A stretch of DNA of 64,000 nucleotides from Phycisphaerales bacterium. GTDB lineage: Bacteria; Planctomycetota; Phycisphaerae; Phycisphaerales; UBA1924. How positions within the stretch are numbered: the first letter of the stretch is position 1; each line of letters opens with the position of its first letter. Positions 1 to 8,867 of the stretch are shown one piece after another. A model generated the notes under the pieces. That model saw nothing but the letters and a program-made list of their open reading frames with translations. It was not told the DNA's origin and made no database searches. The stretch is from contig RECZ01000080.1 of assembly GCA_007693765.1 (NCBI GenBank), forward strand, positions 1 to 64,000, given 5' to 3'. A program made the translations under genes and the position numbers.

Positions 1-65
1 CCCCCCCCCCCCCCCCCCCCCCCCCCCCGCCCCCCCCCCCCCCCCCCGCCCCGGGGGGGGGGGGG
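1..65. repeat. low-complexity C run followed by G run
   Basis: Positions 1-52 are almost only C, with G at about 29 and 48, and 53-65 are only G. A C homopolymer meeting a G homopolymer looks more like a contig-end or sequencing artefact than biology. The reading frame of the next gene passes through it without a stop, so it may hide the true 5' end of that gene. Confidence 0.8.
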
Positions 66-107
66 CCGGTCGCGCTGACCGACCCACCGGACTTTGAGCC
101 GGATGCC

Positions 108-929
108 GTGAGCTTCACGCTCGACGACATCAACTGGACGTTCGAGCCGATGGCGAACGGCGACGATGAGGTCGTCGGCTTCCTCGGCCACTACACCGGC
201 ACGCACGGCTCGCACACGATCATCCGCGTCGCGTGGTTCGAGCGCACGCAGGACGGATGGGCGATGTGGGGCTGGCACGAGCACTCGATCGCGGAGGCCA
301 TGGCCTACCTGATCGACCACTACGACGAGCCGGACCTGTTCGCCCGCGCCTCGATCTGGGGCACGGTCGATCTGACCGAGGCAGGCGACCCGCCCGCATC
401 GCCGGTGCAGTTGCTCAACGGCTTCAGCGAGTACGACCCGTTCGCCGCCCTCGCCGGGGCGGTGCCGCCCGAAATCGCGGAGGGATTCATTGACCTCGGC
501 GCCGTGGCGACGCCGGAACTGCTGGCGATGATCCACGTGGGCGCGTGCGACGCGGCCGCGCTGGAGGTGTTCCTCGACAACGCGGCGACGGACGTGCCGC
601 CGCACAGTTCGGCGTTACTGCTGGCAATCGACGCGGACACGGGGTGTGCGGTGCTCGTGGACCCGGAGGAACAGGGACCGGAGTGGGGTTTGCTTTGCTG
701 GCCAAGCACCCGTAAATGGCAGGGGCCGACGCACACGGGGCCTTGGAGTGCGCCAACACACTCAGGTGGGCAGTGGTGTCAATACACAAGGACTCACTGT
801 AACTGGGAAGCAACAATAACCATTACATTCCGATGCGACTCAACCATTACCCAGCCACAATGGGTTTGCGGCAACGAGGTGGTCTTGCTGCCGGTTAATG
901 CGGACGGTACGTGTCCGCTCTCTCCTTAA
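108..929 (+). CDS. unknown protein, 5'-open, suspicious C-terminus
   Basis: No family recognised. Translated from GTG at 108 it gives 273 aa, but the frame is open leftwards into the homopolymer run, so the gene is probably 5'-incomplete. Residues 1 to about 195 have normal high-GC coding character (acidic, Trp/Asp-rich, soluble, no signal peptide or membrane segment). The last ~75 residues, from about 700 on, are rich in Trp, Cys, His and Thr and lie in lower-GC DNA, which looks non-coding. A one-base shift at the GGGG/TTT junction near 685-691 would end the protein at a TAA at 713, with a tail reading FALLAKHP. So a frameshift, real or a sequencing error, is plausible and the natural end may be near 715. 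Confidence 0.55.
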   Translation: MSFTLDDINWTFEPMANGDDEVVGFLGHYTGTHGSHTIIRVAWFERTQDGWAMWGWHEHSIAEAMAYLIDHYDEPDLFARASIWGTVDLTEAGDPPASPVQLLNGFSEYDPFAALAGAVPPEIAEGFIDLGAVATPELLAMIHVGACDAAALEVFLDNAATDVPPHSSALLLAIDADTGCAVLVDPEEQGPEWGLLCWPSTRKWQGPTHTGPWSAPTHSGGQWCQYTRTHCNWEATITITFRCDSTITQPQWVCGNEVVLLPVNADGTCPLSP

Positions 930-1106
930 CCGCTCAACATGCGGCCTCAATTGCGTCGAAGCGGGCGTTGTTGTTGCCTCGCCTCTTTTTACCGTCGCTC
1001 TTCGCTCACGCAGCTTTCCGTGATAATGATAACTGGCTGATTGTGCCGCATAGATTTCGGATTGCGCTGCTCCTCGTAATGAAGAGCTGATTCGGCTCGG
1101 ATCCCT
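930..1106. other. lower-GC intergenic stretch
   Basis: Together with the doubtful tail of the preceding frame (from about 716), this makes about 390 bases of lower GC than the rest of the window. No convincing gene, RNA or clean terminator hairpin was seen. Short T-rich tracts occur near 985-1000. Confidence 0.4.
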
Positions 1107-2336
1107 ATGTCGATATCGTTTCCAGCATGCCCACGACTTCGGATTGTCTTCGCAATCATGGCGTTGTGGTGGCTGCTCGGCGGCGCGTTGATGAAAGCGG
1201 TGCTCCACGAATCTGTAGCGCTCATGGTGGAGCGGGCGTGCCGTGGGGTCTATATTGTGATGGCGAATACGGAACTTCCCGTGCGCGGCGTGTCGATGGC
1301 GTACAGGTCGAAGTTGTTGCCACGCTACGGTTTCTGGGATTACAATGTCTCGGGCATACTTTCCATGCGAAACCCTCGAGATGGTTTTCGTTCGGACAGA
1401 CATCGAACGAAGTACCTGAGTTGGGTCGATCCGCAAGGAGACCTGGCGCAACGCGTCGAGAGGGGGGCGCAAATAACGGCGACCGATCTCCTGAATGAAA
1501 CCGCGTCACACATTCTTTCGAACTCTGAGATCATCCCGACTCGGCTTCAGTTTGATGAATCCGGGGTCCTAATTCGTGGATATACGCCGCAGCCCGCATC
1601 ATCGAAGTTTGTGCTGTGGTTTCTCAATGGTACTTTGTGGCCTCTTCAATACAGCGCATGGCATATGATGATATTCGCCGGTGTAGTCGTTGCGTATAGA
1701 AAATGGGGGACTCCGCGTCTGCTCAAGCTCTACGAGCCAAACTATACACACGATGCGTTGCGACGGATCAACGAACGATCCCTCGTGCGTTCGAGCGTAT
1801 TTTGTCTCCCCCTGCCAGCAATTGCCATGCTCCCGGCAATCTTCTGGTGGGGCGGGATCAACACCGCGGCAGCGCTGAACTGGGCTCCAGGAGCGGGGCA
1901 GCCTCGCGACCTGCTCACCTTCGCCGATTACCGCTGGTGGGCGACGGGACTCATCCCATGGATGCTCGTCGCGCTGCTGCACGCACTGATCATCGTGCGC
2001 GTGTACAAGGGTGTCGTGCGCAAGTCGATCCCGCCCGAGGCCGCCGCGGCGGCGCTTGCCGAGGCGAATGCGTCGGGCTTCATGGGGACGTGGGAGTGTC
2101 GGCGGTGCGTCTATGCCGCGCCGCCGAAAACCTCCGTCTGCCCCGAGTGCGGCGGGCCTGTGAGTGAAACGCCCCTCGGCGAGATGCGCTTGAGGCGCTT
2201 CGGGAACGCGATGACCCGTCTGCGCAGTCGCTGGTGGTTCTACCCTCTTGTGTCCCTCGTGGTCGTGGCGCTGCTGCTCATGCCGATACTGCAACCCTAC
2301 ATGTACTTCGCCTGGGCGTGGATCACGTCGTGGTGA
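1107..2336 (+). CDS. multi-pass membrane protein with a zinc ribbon
   Basis: 409 aa, function unknown. Hydrophobic segments lie at about residues 8-32, 175-197, 237-257, 284-306 and 383-403. A cytoplasmic zinc-ribbon-like CxxC...CxxC pair sits at about residues 338-355 (CRRC then CPEC), so a metal-binding knuckle lies between the last two membrane helices. The ATG at 1107 has no evident Shine-Dalgarno. Base composition changes inside the gene: up to about 1800 it is near 50 % G+C, and afterwards it returns to the GC-rich norm. That could mean a recently acquired or fast-evolving N-terminal part. Similar 'membrane plus zinc ribbon' proteins occur at 24532 and 52724 here, but this one is not visibly homologous to them. 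Confidence 0.7.
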   Translation: MSISFPACPRLRIVFAIMALWWLLGGALMKAVLHESVALMVERACRGVYIVMANTELPVRGVSMAYRSKLLPRYGFWDYNVSGILSMRNPRDGFRSDRHRTKYLSWVDPQGDLAQRVERGAQITATDLLNETASHILSNSEIIPTRLQFDESGVLIRGYTPQPASSKFVLWFLNGTLWPLQYSAWHMMIFAGVVVAYRKWGTPRLLKLYEPNYTHDALRRINERSLVRSSVFCLPLPAIAMLPAIFWWGGINTAAALNWAPGAGQPRDLLTFADYRWWATGLIPWMLVALLHALIIVRVYKGVVRKSIPPEAAAAALAEANASGFMGTWECRRCVYAAPPKTSVCPECGGPVSETPLGEMRLRRFGNAMTRLRSRWWFYPLVSLVVVALLLMPILQPYMYFAWAWITSW

Positions 2337-2441
2337 ATTCGACGTAGGAACGGCGCGTCACGGCGAGCCGTTCCTCCGAAGCGGGGATCAAGATGGCGGC
2401 TCGGCGAGCCGCCCCACCTCGGGGACGCCGATTCCCGACCC

Positions 2442-2447
2442 TACACT
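2442..2447 (+). promoter_or_regulatory. -10 box for leaderless mnmA
   Basis: TACACT ends 6 nt before the mnmA ATG. Transcription would start at or next to the start codon; no Shine-Dalgarno fits between them. Confidence 0.6.
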
Positions 2448-2453
2448 CCCCCC

Positions 2454-3635
2454 ATGCCCTCGCCCCGCCCCAAGGTGCTCGTCGCGATGTCCGGCGGCGT
2501 CGACTCCTCCGTCGCCGCGGCGTTGCTGCTGCGCGAGGGGTACGACGTGCTGGGCTGCTTCATGCGCCTCGGTTCGCCCGGCGAGGCGCTGCACGGACCG
2601 GTCCCGGACGACGCCTGCGCCCTCGACGCCCCCGGAACCGCCGGCGCCCCCGGGGTCTCCCTCCGCATCGGCCATCAGGGGTGCTGCTCCATCGCCGACG
2701 CCGCGGACGCTCGCCTCGTCGCGGCGAAACTGGGCGTCTCGTTCTATGTCTGCAACTTCAAGAAGGACTTCGGACGCATCATCGACTACTTCGCCGACGA
2801 GTACGCGAGCGGCCGCACGCCCAACCCCTGCGTGCGCTGCAACGACTGGCTGAAGTTCGGGCGCCTGCACGAGTACGCCAAATCGCTCGGGGCCGATTAC
2901 GTCGCCAGCGGGCACTACGCCCGCGTCGAGCGCGAGGGCGACGACGTGTACCTCCGGCGCGGCGTCGATCACGCCAAGGACCAGTCGTACGTCCTCTTCG
3001 GCGCCCCCCGCGCGCGCCTGCGCGAGATGCTCCTGCCCATCGGCGGCTTCGAGAAACACCGCGTGCGCGAGCTCGCGAAGGAACTGGGCCTGCCCGTCTT
3101 CGACAAGCCCGACTCGCAGGAGATCTGCTTCGTCCCCGACAACGACTACGCCGGCATGCTCGAACGGCGCGACCCGGCGCTGCGCCGCGAGGGACGCATC
3201 CTCGACCCCGAGGGACGCGAGGTCGGCGCCCACGAGGGGCAGCACCGGTTCACCATCGGCCAACGCCGCGGCGTCGGCGTCGCCCTCGGCTACCCGATCT
3301 ACGTCGTGGGCAAGGACCCCGGGGCCAACACCATCACCGTCGGCCCGCGCGAGATGCTGCTCTCCTCCGCCTGCGCTGCCCGCGAGGTGAACTGGCTCGT
3401 CGATCCCGAACCGTGGCGCGCGTGGCGGCGCTGCGCCGCGAAGATCCGCTACAACGCCGAGCCCGTCGACGCCGAGTGCCGCGTGGACGTGCCGAACGAC
3501 CGCCTCGAAGTGCGCTTCGCCCAACCGCAGGAAGCCGTGACCCCGGGCCAGGCCGTGGTCTGCTACGGCGCGCCGGAAGACCCCGACCTCGTCCTCGGAG
3601 GTGGTTGGATCGAGAACGCTGAACCGGTTGGCTGA
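2454..3635 (+). CDS. mnmA: tRNA-specific 2-thiouridylase MnmA
   Basis: Catalyses sulfur insertion at C2 of the wobble uridine (s2U34) in tRNA for Lys, Glu and Gln, using ATP and a persulfide donor in the cytoplasm. 393 aa. The N-terminal PP-loop SGGVDSS is at residues 13-19. The two catalytic cysteines are Cys126 in NPCVRCN and Cys225 in SQEICF, and the C-terminal beta-barrel domain is complete. The GCCS...DAR motif after the PP-loop is of the MnmA type that carries an extra cysteine pair. Between about residues 36 and 70 there is an insert containing APGTAGAPG, encoded partly by the dispersed word CCCCCGGAA (2629-2637). The start is fixed by the TACACT box 6 nt upstream. It is monocistronic, followed by hairpin-forming repeats. 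Confidence 0.95.
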   Translation: MPSPRPKVLVAMSGGVDSSVAAALLLREGYDVLGCFMRLGSPGEALHGPVPDDACALDAPGTAGAPGVSLRIGHQGCCSIADAADARLVAAKLGVSFYVCNFKKDFGRIIDYFADEYASGRTPNPCVRCNDWLKFGRLHEYAKSLGADYVASGHYARVEREGDDVYLRRGVDHAKDQSYVLFGAPRARLREMLLPIGGFEKHRVRELAKELGLPVFDKPDSQEICFVPDNDYAGMLERRDPALRREGRILDPEGREVGAHEGQHRFTIGQRRGVGVALGYPIYVVGKDPGANTITVGPREMLLSSACAAREVNWLVDPEPWRAWRRCAAKIRYNAEPVDAECRVDVPNDRLEVRFAQPQEAVTPGQAVVCYGAPEDPDLVLGGGWIENAEPVG

Positions 3636-3644
3636 CTCCCCCTC

Positions 3645-3872
3645 CCTCTCCCGCCCCCGGCGGGAGAGGCCAGGAGAGGGCTTCTGCCTCGCTTCCAAAA
3701 CTACTTCGCCTCATTTGTCCAACAGCCGCCATGACGACACAGCGCTCGCAAAGACTCTTCATCAGACGACGCCGCGCCAAGCGTTCGCTGATGCACAGTC
3801 GAGGCCATGGAGGGGATGAAGCGATGCAGGAGCCCTCACCCGGCCTCTCCCATCGCGTTGCGACGGGAGAGG
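3645..3872. repeat. REPIN-like inverted repeat pair
   Basis: A 34-bp unit at 3662-3695 recurs in opposite orientation at 3818-3851 with 30 of 34 bases identical. The copies are about 120 bp apart. Each overlaps a small hairpin: CCTCTCCCG/CGGGAGAGG at 3645-3653 and 3661-3669, and CCTCTCCC/GGGAGAGG at 3844-3851 and 3865-3872. Two oppositely oriented REP-like units form the architecture of a REPIN. The left hairpin may also end mnmA transcripts. No transposase (RAYT) gene is in this window. Confidence 0.7.
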
Positions 3873-3910
3873 TGGCGGAGGCGCCTCCCGCTGCGGCGCA
3901 CACCCCGCCG

Positions 3911-3916
3911 TACACT
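3911..3916 (+). promoter_or_regulatory. -10 box for leaderless murD
   Basis: TACACT ends 7 nt before the murD ATG at 3924, just downstream of the inverted repeat pair. Confidence 0.6.
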
Positions 3917-3923
3917 GCGCTGC

Positions 3924-5384
3924 ATGCCCAGCGGTGAAGCGACATCCCTCGCCGGCAAGCGCGTCGTGGTCATGGGCCTCGGCCGCTTCGGCGGCGGCGT
4001 GGGCGTGACGCGCTGGCTCTGCGAGCAGGGCGCCGACGTCCTCCTCACCGACCTCGACGACGAGGCCCGCCTCGCGGCCTCGCTCGAATCCATCCGCGAC
4101 CTCGTCCGCAGCGGCGCCGTCACGCTCCGTCTCGGCGGGCACAACGTCGGTGACTTCACCACGCACGACCTCGTCGTCGCCAACCCCGCCGTGCCCAAGC
4201 CGTGGGACAACCGCTTCCTGCGCGCCGCGACCGCCGCGGGCGTGCCGATCACCACCGAGATCGGACTGCTCGTTGAGCGACTGCCCGCCGGCGCGCGCAC
4301 GATCGGCGTGACCGGCAGCGCGGGCAAGAGCACGACGAGCGCCATGCTCGCCCACGCCCTGCGCGCCGCGATCGCGCGGGGCCTCGCGCCCAACCCGCCG
4401 CGCAACGTCCACTTCGGCGGCAACATCGGCGGCTCCCTGCTGGGCGCGCTGGGCACGATCAGCGAGCACGACGCGATCGTGCTCGAACTCTCGAGCGCCA
4501 TGCTGCACTGGCTGGGCGACGGCGCGCGGGAACACGCACGAAACGAACACTTCCGGGGGGGGTGGTCGCCTCGGATCGCGCTGATGACCAACCTCGCGCC
4601 GAACCACCTCGATTGGCACGGCGCCTTCGAGCATTACGCCCGCAGCAAGGGCGCGATCTTCGCGCACCAGCGTGATGGGGACATCGCCATCGCCGGCTCG
4701 CCCGAAGCCGCGGCCCTCTTCGCGGACACCGGCGCCCAACGCATCGAACTCCCCCCGGACGAGGATGACCCCGCGTGGATGCGCGACCTGCGCCTGCGCA
4801 TCCCCGGCGCCCACAACCGCCGCAACGCCCTCATGGCCCTCACCGGCGCCGCGTGCGCGCTCGGGTGCGAACCGCACGCCCTCGTGCGCACGCTCGACGA
4901 CTTCGAGGGCCTGCCGCACCGGCTGCGCCTCGTCGCGGAGCGCCGCGTCGGCGCCGGTGTGGTCCGCTGCTACGACGACTCCAAGTCCACCACTCCGGAG
5001 TCCACGCTGCTGGCCCTGCGCGCGTTCGAGGAGGAGCCGGGCGTCGGCGCTGACCGCGTCCACCTGATCGCCGGCGGCTACGACAAGGGCGTGGACCTCG
5101 CCCCCGTCGCGCGTTGCGCCGAGCGCATCGCGGGGCTGTACGCCATCGGCGCCACCGGCCCCGCCCTCGTCGCCGCGGCGGGGGAGCGCGCCCGGCGCGA
5201 AGGTCGCGCGCACGACTGCGCCACGCTCGAACGCGCCGTCGCGATTGCGATCGGGCGTGCACAGCCGGGCGACGTCGTCCTCCTCAGCCCCGCCTGCGCT
5301 TCCTGGGACCAGTTCACGAACTTCGAGGAGCGCGGCGACGCCTTCGCCCGGCTGGTCCGCGAGACGCCCCCGGGCGGGGCGTGA
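3924..5384 (+). CDS. murD: UDP-N-acetylmuramoylalanine--D-glutamate ligase MurD
   Basis: Adds D-Glu to UDP-MurNAc-L-Ala with ATP in cytoplasmic peptidoglycan synthesis. 486 aa. A Rossmann-like N-terminal domain (GLGRFGGG) is followed by the central ATPase with GSAGKST and a C-terminal ligase domain with DDSKSTTP and SPACASWDQF, the hallmark MurD end motif. The frame extends 39 codons further up, but that extension is Arg-rich and runs through the repeat, so ATG 3924 is chosen; TACACT lies 7 nt before it. An insert near residues 205-215 (HFRGGW) is encoded around the dispersed word TTCCGGGGG at 4551. murD sits away from the rsmH-ftsI cluster at 26-30 kb, so the classical dcw operon is split. 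Confidence 0.93.
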   Translation: MPSGEATSLAGKRVVVMGLGRFGGGVGVTRWLCEQGADVLLTDLDDEARLAASLESIRDLVRSGAVTLRLGGHNVGDFTTHDLVVANPAVPKPWDNRFLRAATAAGVPITTEIGLLVERLPAGARTIGVTGSAGKSTTSAMLAHALRAAIARGLAPNPPRNVHFGGNIGGSLLGALGTISEHDAIVLELSSAMLHWLGDGAREHARNEHFRGGWSPRIALMTNLAPNHLDWHGAFEHYARSKGAIFAHQRDGDIAIAGSPEAAALFADTGAQRIELPPDEDDPAWMRDLRLRIPGAHNRRNALMALTGAACALGCEPHALVRTLDDFEGLPHRLRLVAERRVGAGVVRCYDDSKSTTPESTLLALRAFEEEPGVGADRVHLIAGGYDKGVDLAPVARCAERIAGLYAIGATGPALVAAAGERARREGRAHDCATLERAVAIAIGRAQPGDVVLLSPACASWDQFTNFEERGDAFARLVRETPPGGA

Positions 5385-5499
5385 GCCGAACGCCCTTCCC
5401 CGGCTCGCCCCGGGACTTTTCCACATTCCCCGGACCGGGGCGCAAGTTCGCCATTGGGCGACCCTTACAAAACACTTCCGAATATTTAGCGAACATCGC

Positions 5500-5528
5500 T
5501 TGACAGCCCGATATCCTTCAGGCATCCT
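5500..5528 (+). promoter_or_regulatory. candidate recA promoter
   Basis: TTGACA at 5500-5505 is followed after 17 nt by CATCCT (5523-5528), a weak -10. TATCCT at 5512-5517 is an alternative -10. A 9-bp word, CGAACATCG (5490-5498) and CGAACATTG (5538-5546), occurs on both sides and could be an operator half-site. It does not match a LexA palindrome well enough to call. Confidence 0.35.
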
Positions 5529-5567
5529 ATCGCACACCGAACATTGACGCCCGAAGGAGCCCCAGAT

Positions 5568-6689
<1,122 letters not shown>

Positions 6690-6810
6690 GCCCGCGCCCG
6701 CCGCACGCCTCGCCGCGACCGCCTCGCCCATCTCATCGTCCATGCGTCGTCCGTTGGGGAATCCGGGGCGTCCGCGGACTTCCGGGGGGGCGTCGCCACG
6801 GCCCGGCCAC

Positions 6811-6838
6811 TTGTCCCGGTTGGCGGGACGGGTATCCT
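6811..6838 (+). promoter_or_regulatory. tRNA-Leu promoter
   Basis: TTGTCC (6811-6816), a 16-nt spacer and TATCCT (6833-6838) lie 17 nt before the mature tRNA 5' end. Confidence 0.55.
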
Positions 6839-6855
6839 GTCCGGCCCTCATCGCC

Positions 6856-6941
6856 GCGGCTGTGGCGGAATTGGCAGACGCGCTAGGTTCAGGTCCTAGT
6901 GGGAGTAAAATCCCGTGGAGGTTCGACTCCTCTCAGCCGCA
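6856..6941 (+). tRNA. tRNA-Leu (anticodon CAG)
   Basis: An 86-nt class II tRNA. The acceptor stem GCGGCTG (6856-6862) pairs with CAGCCGC (6934-6940), with discriminator A at 6941. The anticodon arm CTAGG-TTCAGGT-CCTAG gives anticodon CAG, which reads CUG, the dominant Leu codon in this GC-rich DNA. A long variable arm (GGGAGTAAAATCCC) and a T arm with GGTTCGACTCC are present. The 3' CCA is not encoded. Confidence 0.95.
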
Positions 6942-7370
6942 TTGCCCCGGGCGCTCACCCGCTACCACGCGTGAGCGCCCGTTTTCATGCGCGTCGGCCG
7001 CACGTCCACAACCCCCGCCCCCCGCCCTCCGCCCCCCGCCCTCCGGCCCCCGCCCTCCGGCCCCCGGAAGCATGTGCGTGCGAGCGGATCAATCCAGCAG
7101 GCGCTGCCCGGCGCCCAAAACCCCGTCAGGCTCCGAACAAACCCGGCATGGCCGACGTATCGAGGGTGAGCACAGGGATCGCGGCCTCAATTTGACGCCG
7201 TTGTAGGCGTTTTCCGATGCGGCGCCGGAACCGCCTTGGCTGGGCTGCGTAGCGGAGTGTGTCGCTTTACGCCCCCGCAAGGGGCGTCTATACTGCGAGA
7301 TTCCGACCCAGCATCAGCGAACCACCCGTCGTCCGTTGCAAGAAGCATCGGCGTCGCCAAGGAGAAAACG
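6942..7370. other. intergenic region with C-rich tandem repeat
   Basis: No gene seen. Positions about 7014-7069 hold four to five imperfect copies of a 12-bp unit (CCCCGCCCTCCG), ending in the dispersed word CCCCCGGAA at 7061. The rest leads to the prepilin gene, whose ribosome binding site AAGGAG is at about 7360. Confidence 0.5.
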
Positions 7371-8450
7371 ATGTCCGGAACACGCCGCAAGGCATTCACA
7401 CTCATCGAGTTGCTCGTCGTCGTGAGCATCATCGCGCTGCTCATCGGCATCCTCCTGCCGACGCTGGGCGAGGCTCGACGCCAAGCCGGTTTCGCCGGGT
7501 GTCTGTCCAACCAGCGCCAGCTCTCGATCGGCCTGAACACCGCGACGGGCGAGCTCAACAACCGCCTGCCCAGCGGCCCCCGCGCCATCACCCGCCCGCA
7601 GGGCGGCACCACCGGCCCGCTCGGCGGCCCCGCCATCCGCTTCGGCGGTTCCGGTCCGCTCTGGGACAACACCCCCAGCGGCCGCATCAACGGCTGGCAG
7701 TCGAACCAGTCCTTTATCAACGCCGCTCGCACGCAGGGTTGGAATTACAACTCCACGGTGAGCAGCCCTGTGCTCCGCGAAGGGTCGTACGACCAGGCGC
7801 TCGACAACCAGCAGATCGGCATCGAGGGCTTCTGGTTCATCGCCATGGGCCAGTACTTCATGGAGAGCAGCACCGGCGGCCCCGGCATGCTCGACGCCCC
7901 CTTCGTCAGCCCCGCCGACCGCATCGTCGGCAACCGCTGGGAAGTGTTCAAGGATGAGCTCCCCGGTGAGCGCACCCAGGATCTCATTTTCTCCAGCTAC
8001 CGCTACGTTCTTCCCGCGCTGTACAAGCAGGACATGTTCGAGCCGATCATCGAGCTCAACCCCTTCGCCCCCGGTGGCGGCGGCGGCGCCGGCGGCACGG
8101 TTGCCCTCCCGACCTACATGTCCTTCAACAACGCCTCGCTCATCCAGTTCCCGTCCAACAAGGTCGCGTTCTATCAGTACTTCGCAGCCCACGATCGTGG
8201 CCGCGACTGGTACTGGCAGGGCGGCACCGAGACGACCGTCGCCATGTTCGACGGCAGCGCCCGCAAGGTCCGCGCCCAGTCCGACCTCCTGCGTCGCTCC
8301 GGCACGCCGAACAACCAAGAGGCCGTCGGCACCCCCTCCAACATCCCCAACATCACCTTCTCCTACCAGGGCGTGACCGGTCCCCCGGCCTGGGGTGGCG
8401 AGCCCTTCCGCTACACCTTCGGTGGCCTCGCCGGCCGTGACCTCCGCTAA
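7371..8450 (+). CDS. prepilin-type N-terminal methylation domain protein
   Basis: 359 aa. The N-terminus carries the type IV prepilin / type II pseudopilin signal ([11 protein letters not shown]..., then [12 protein letters not shown]), cleaved and methylated by a prepilin peptidase before the conserved FTLIE. A long extracellular domain follows, ending with the MFDGSARKV motif typical of planctomycete pilin-like proteins. Such proteins are very numerous in planctomycetes and probably assemble as minor pilins or secretion pseudopilins; the substrate is unknown. ATG 7371 follows AAGGAG with good spacing. The frame extends 45 codons upstream, but that part precedes the ribosome binding site and is not used. 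It is monocistronic, ended by a strong terminator. Confidence 0.9.
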   Translation: MSGTRRKAFTLIELLVVVSIIALLIGILLPTLGEARRQAGFAGCLSNQRQLSIGLNTATGELNNRLPSGPRAITRPQGGTTGPLGGPAIRFGGSGPLWDNTPSGRINGWQSNQSFINAARTQGWNYNSTVSSPVLREGSYDQALDNQQIGIEGFWFIAMGQYFMESSTGGPGMLDAPFVSPADRIVGNRWEVFKDELPGERTQDLIFSSYRYVLPALYKQDMFEPIIELNPFAPGGGGGAGGTVALPTYMSFNNASLIQFPSNKVAFYQYFAAHDRGRDWYWQGGTETTVAMFDGSARKVRAQSDLLRRSGTPNNQEAVGTPSNIPNITFSYQGVTGPPAWGGEPFRYTFGGLAGRDLR

Positions 8451-8506
8451 AGCCTGACCCCCGCGAGCACAGGCTCGCGGCCGTGGCCCATCGCAGCATT
8501 CTCCGA

Positions 8507-8537
8507 GCGGAGCGCCACTTCGGCGCTCCGCTTTTTT
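8507..8537 (+). terminator. rho-independent terminator
   Basis: A perfect 10-bp stem GCGGAGCGCC/GGCGCTCCGC (8507-8516 and 8522-8531) with a 5-nt loop and six T follows the prepilin gene. Confidence 0.92.
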
Positions 8538-8569
8538 CGTCCACTTTCGCGTCTCTCGGCGGAACGCGG

Positions 8570-8575
8570 TACACT
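8570..8575 (+). promoter_or_regulatory. -10 box TACACT
   Basis: TACACT precedes the small membrane protein gene. Transcription would begin near 8582, about 15 nt before an in-frame ATG at 8597 and 87 nt before ATG 8669. Confidence 0.4.
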
Positions 8576-8668
8576 CCCCGTGGCTACGGCGCTCCGATGC
8601 GCCCAAGACGCGAACCGTCGCAGCCGATGTGTTGCACTGCGAACGACCCTCCACATGGATCCCTCTCA

Positions 8669-8815
8669 ATGAACGCGAAGGCAATCAAGATCGGCGTCGC
8701 CGCCCTCCTCCTCGTTGTTGCGCTCGTGCTGCTCTTCCGTTTCATCGGCGGCGGATCCAGCACCGTCGAGACGGAGGATGGCGAGCGCATCAAGGTCGAG
8801 AGCGTGCTGCGGTAA
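8669..8815 (+). CDS. small single-pass membrane protein
   Basis: 48 aa, function unknown. One hydrophobic helix (residues about 7-26, AALLLVVALVLLFRF) is followed by a short polar tail with several acidic residues. The frame is also open from ATG 8597, which would add 24 residues of poor coding character. The promoter-like TACACT at 8570 makes that start possible, but ATG 8669 gives a cleaner membrane protein. The next gene starts 52 nt downstream, so co-transcription is likely. Confidence 0.55.
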   Translation: MNAKAIKIGVAALLLVVALVLLFRFIGGGSSTVETEDGERIKVESVLR

Positions 8816-8867
8816 CGCCCTCGCGCCGGACGAGGTTCCCGGCGCCGCGGCGCACAGGCCTCGACAC

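Noticed and set aside
2393-3622. 409-aa frame over mnmA in another reading frame
   Set aside because: It overlaps mnmA entirely and is Arg-rich without domains, a GC-driven shadow.
5485-5510. LexA/SOS box upstream of recA
   Set aside because: GAACATCGCTTG fits only half of the Gram-positive GAAC-N4-GTTC site, and there is no CTGT-N8-ACAG. Kept only as a weak repeated-word finding.
7014-7069. CRISPR array
   Set aside because: The repeats are 12-bp, contiguous, C-rich and without spacers. No cas gene is in the window.
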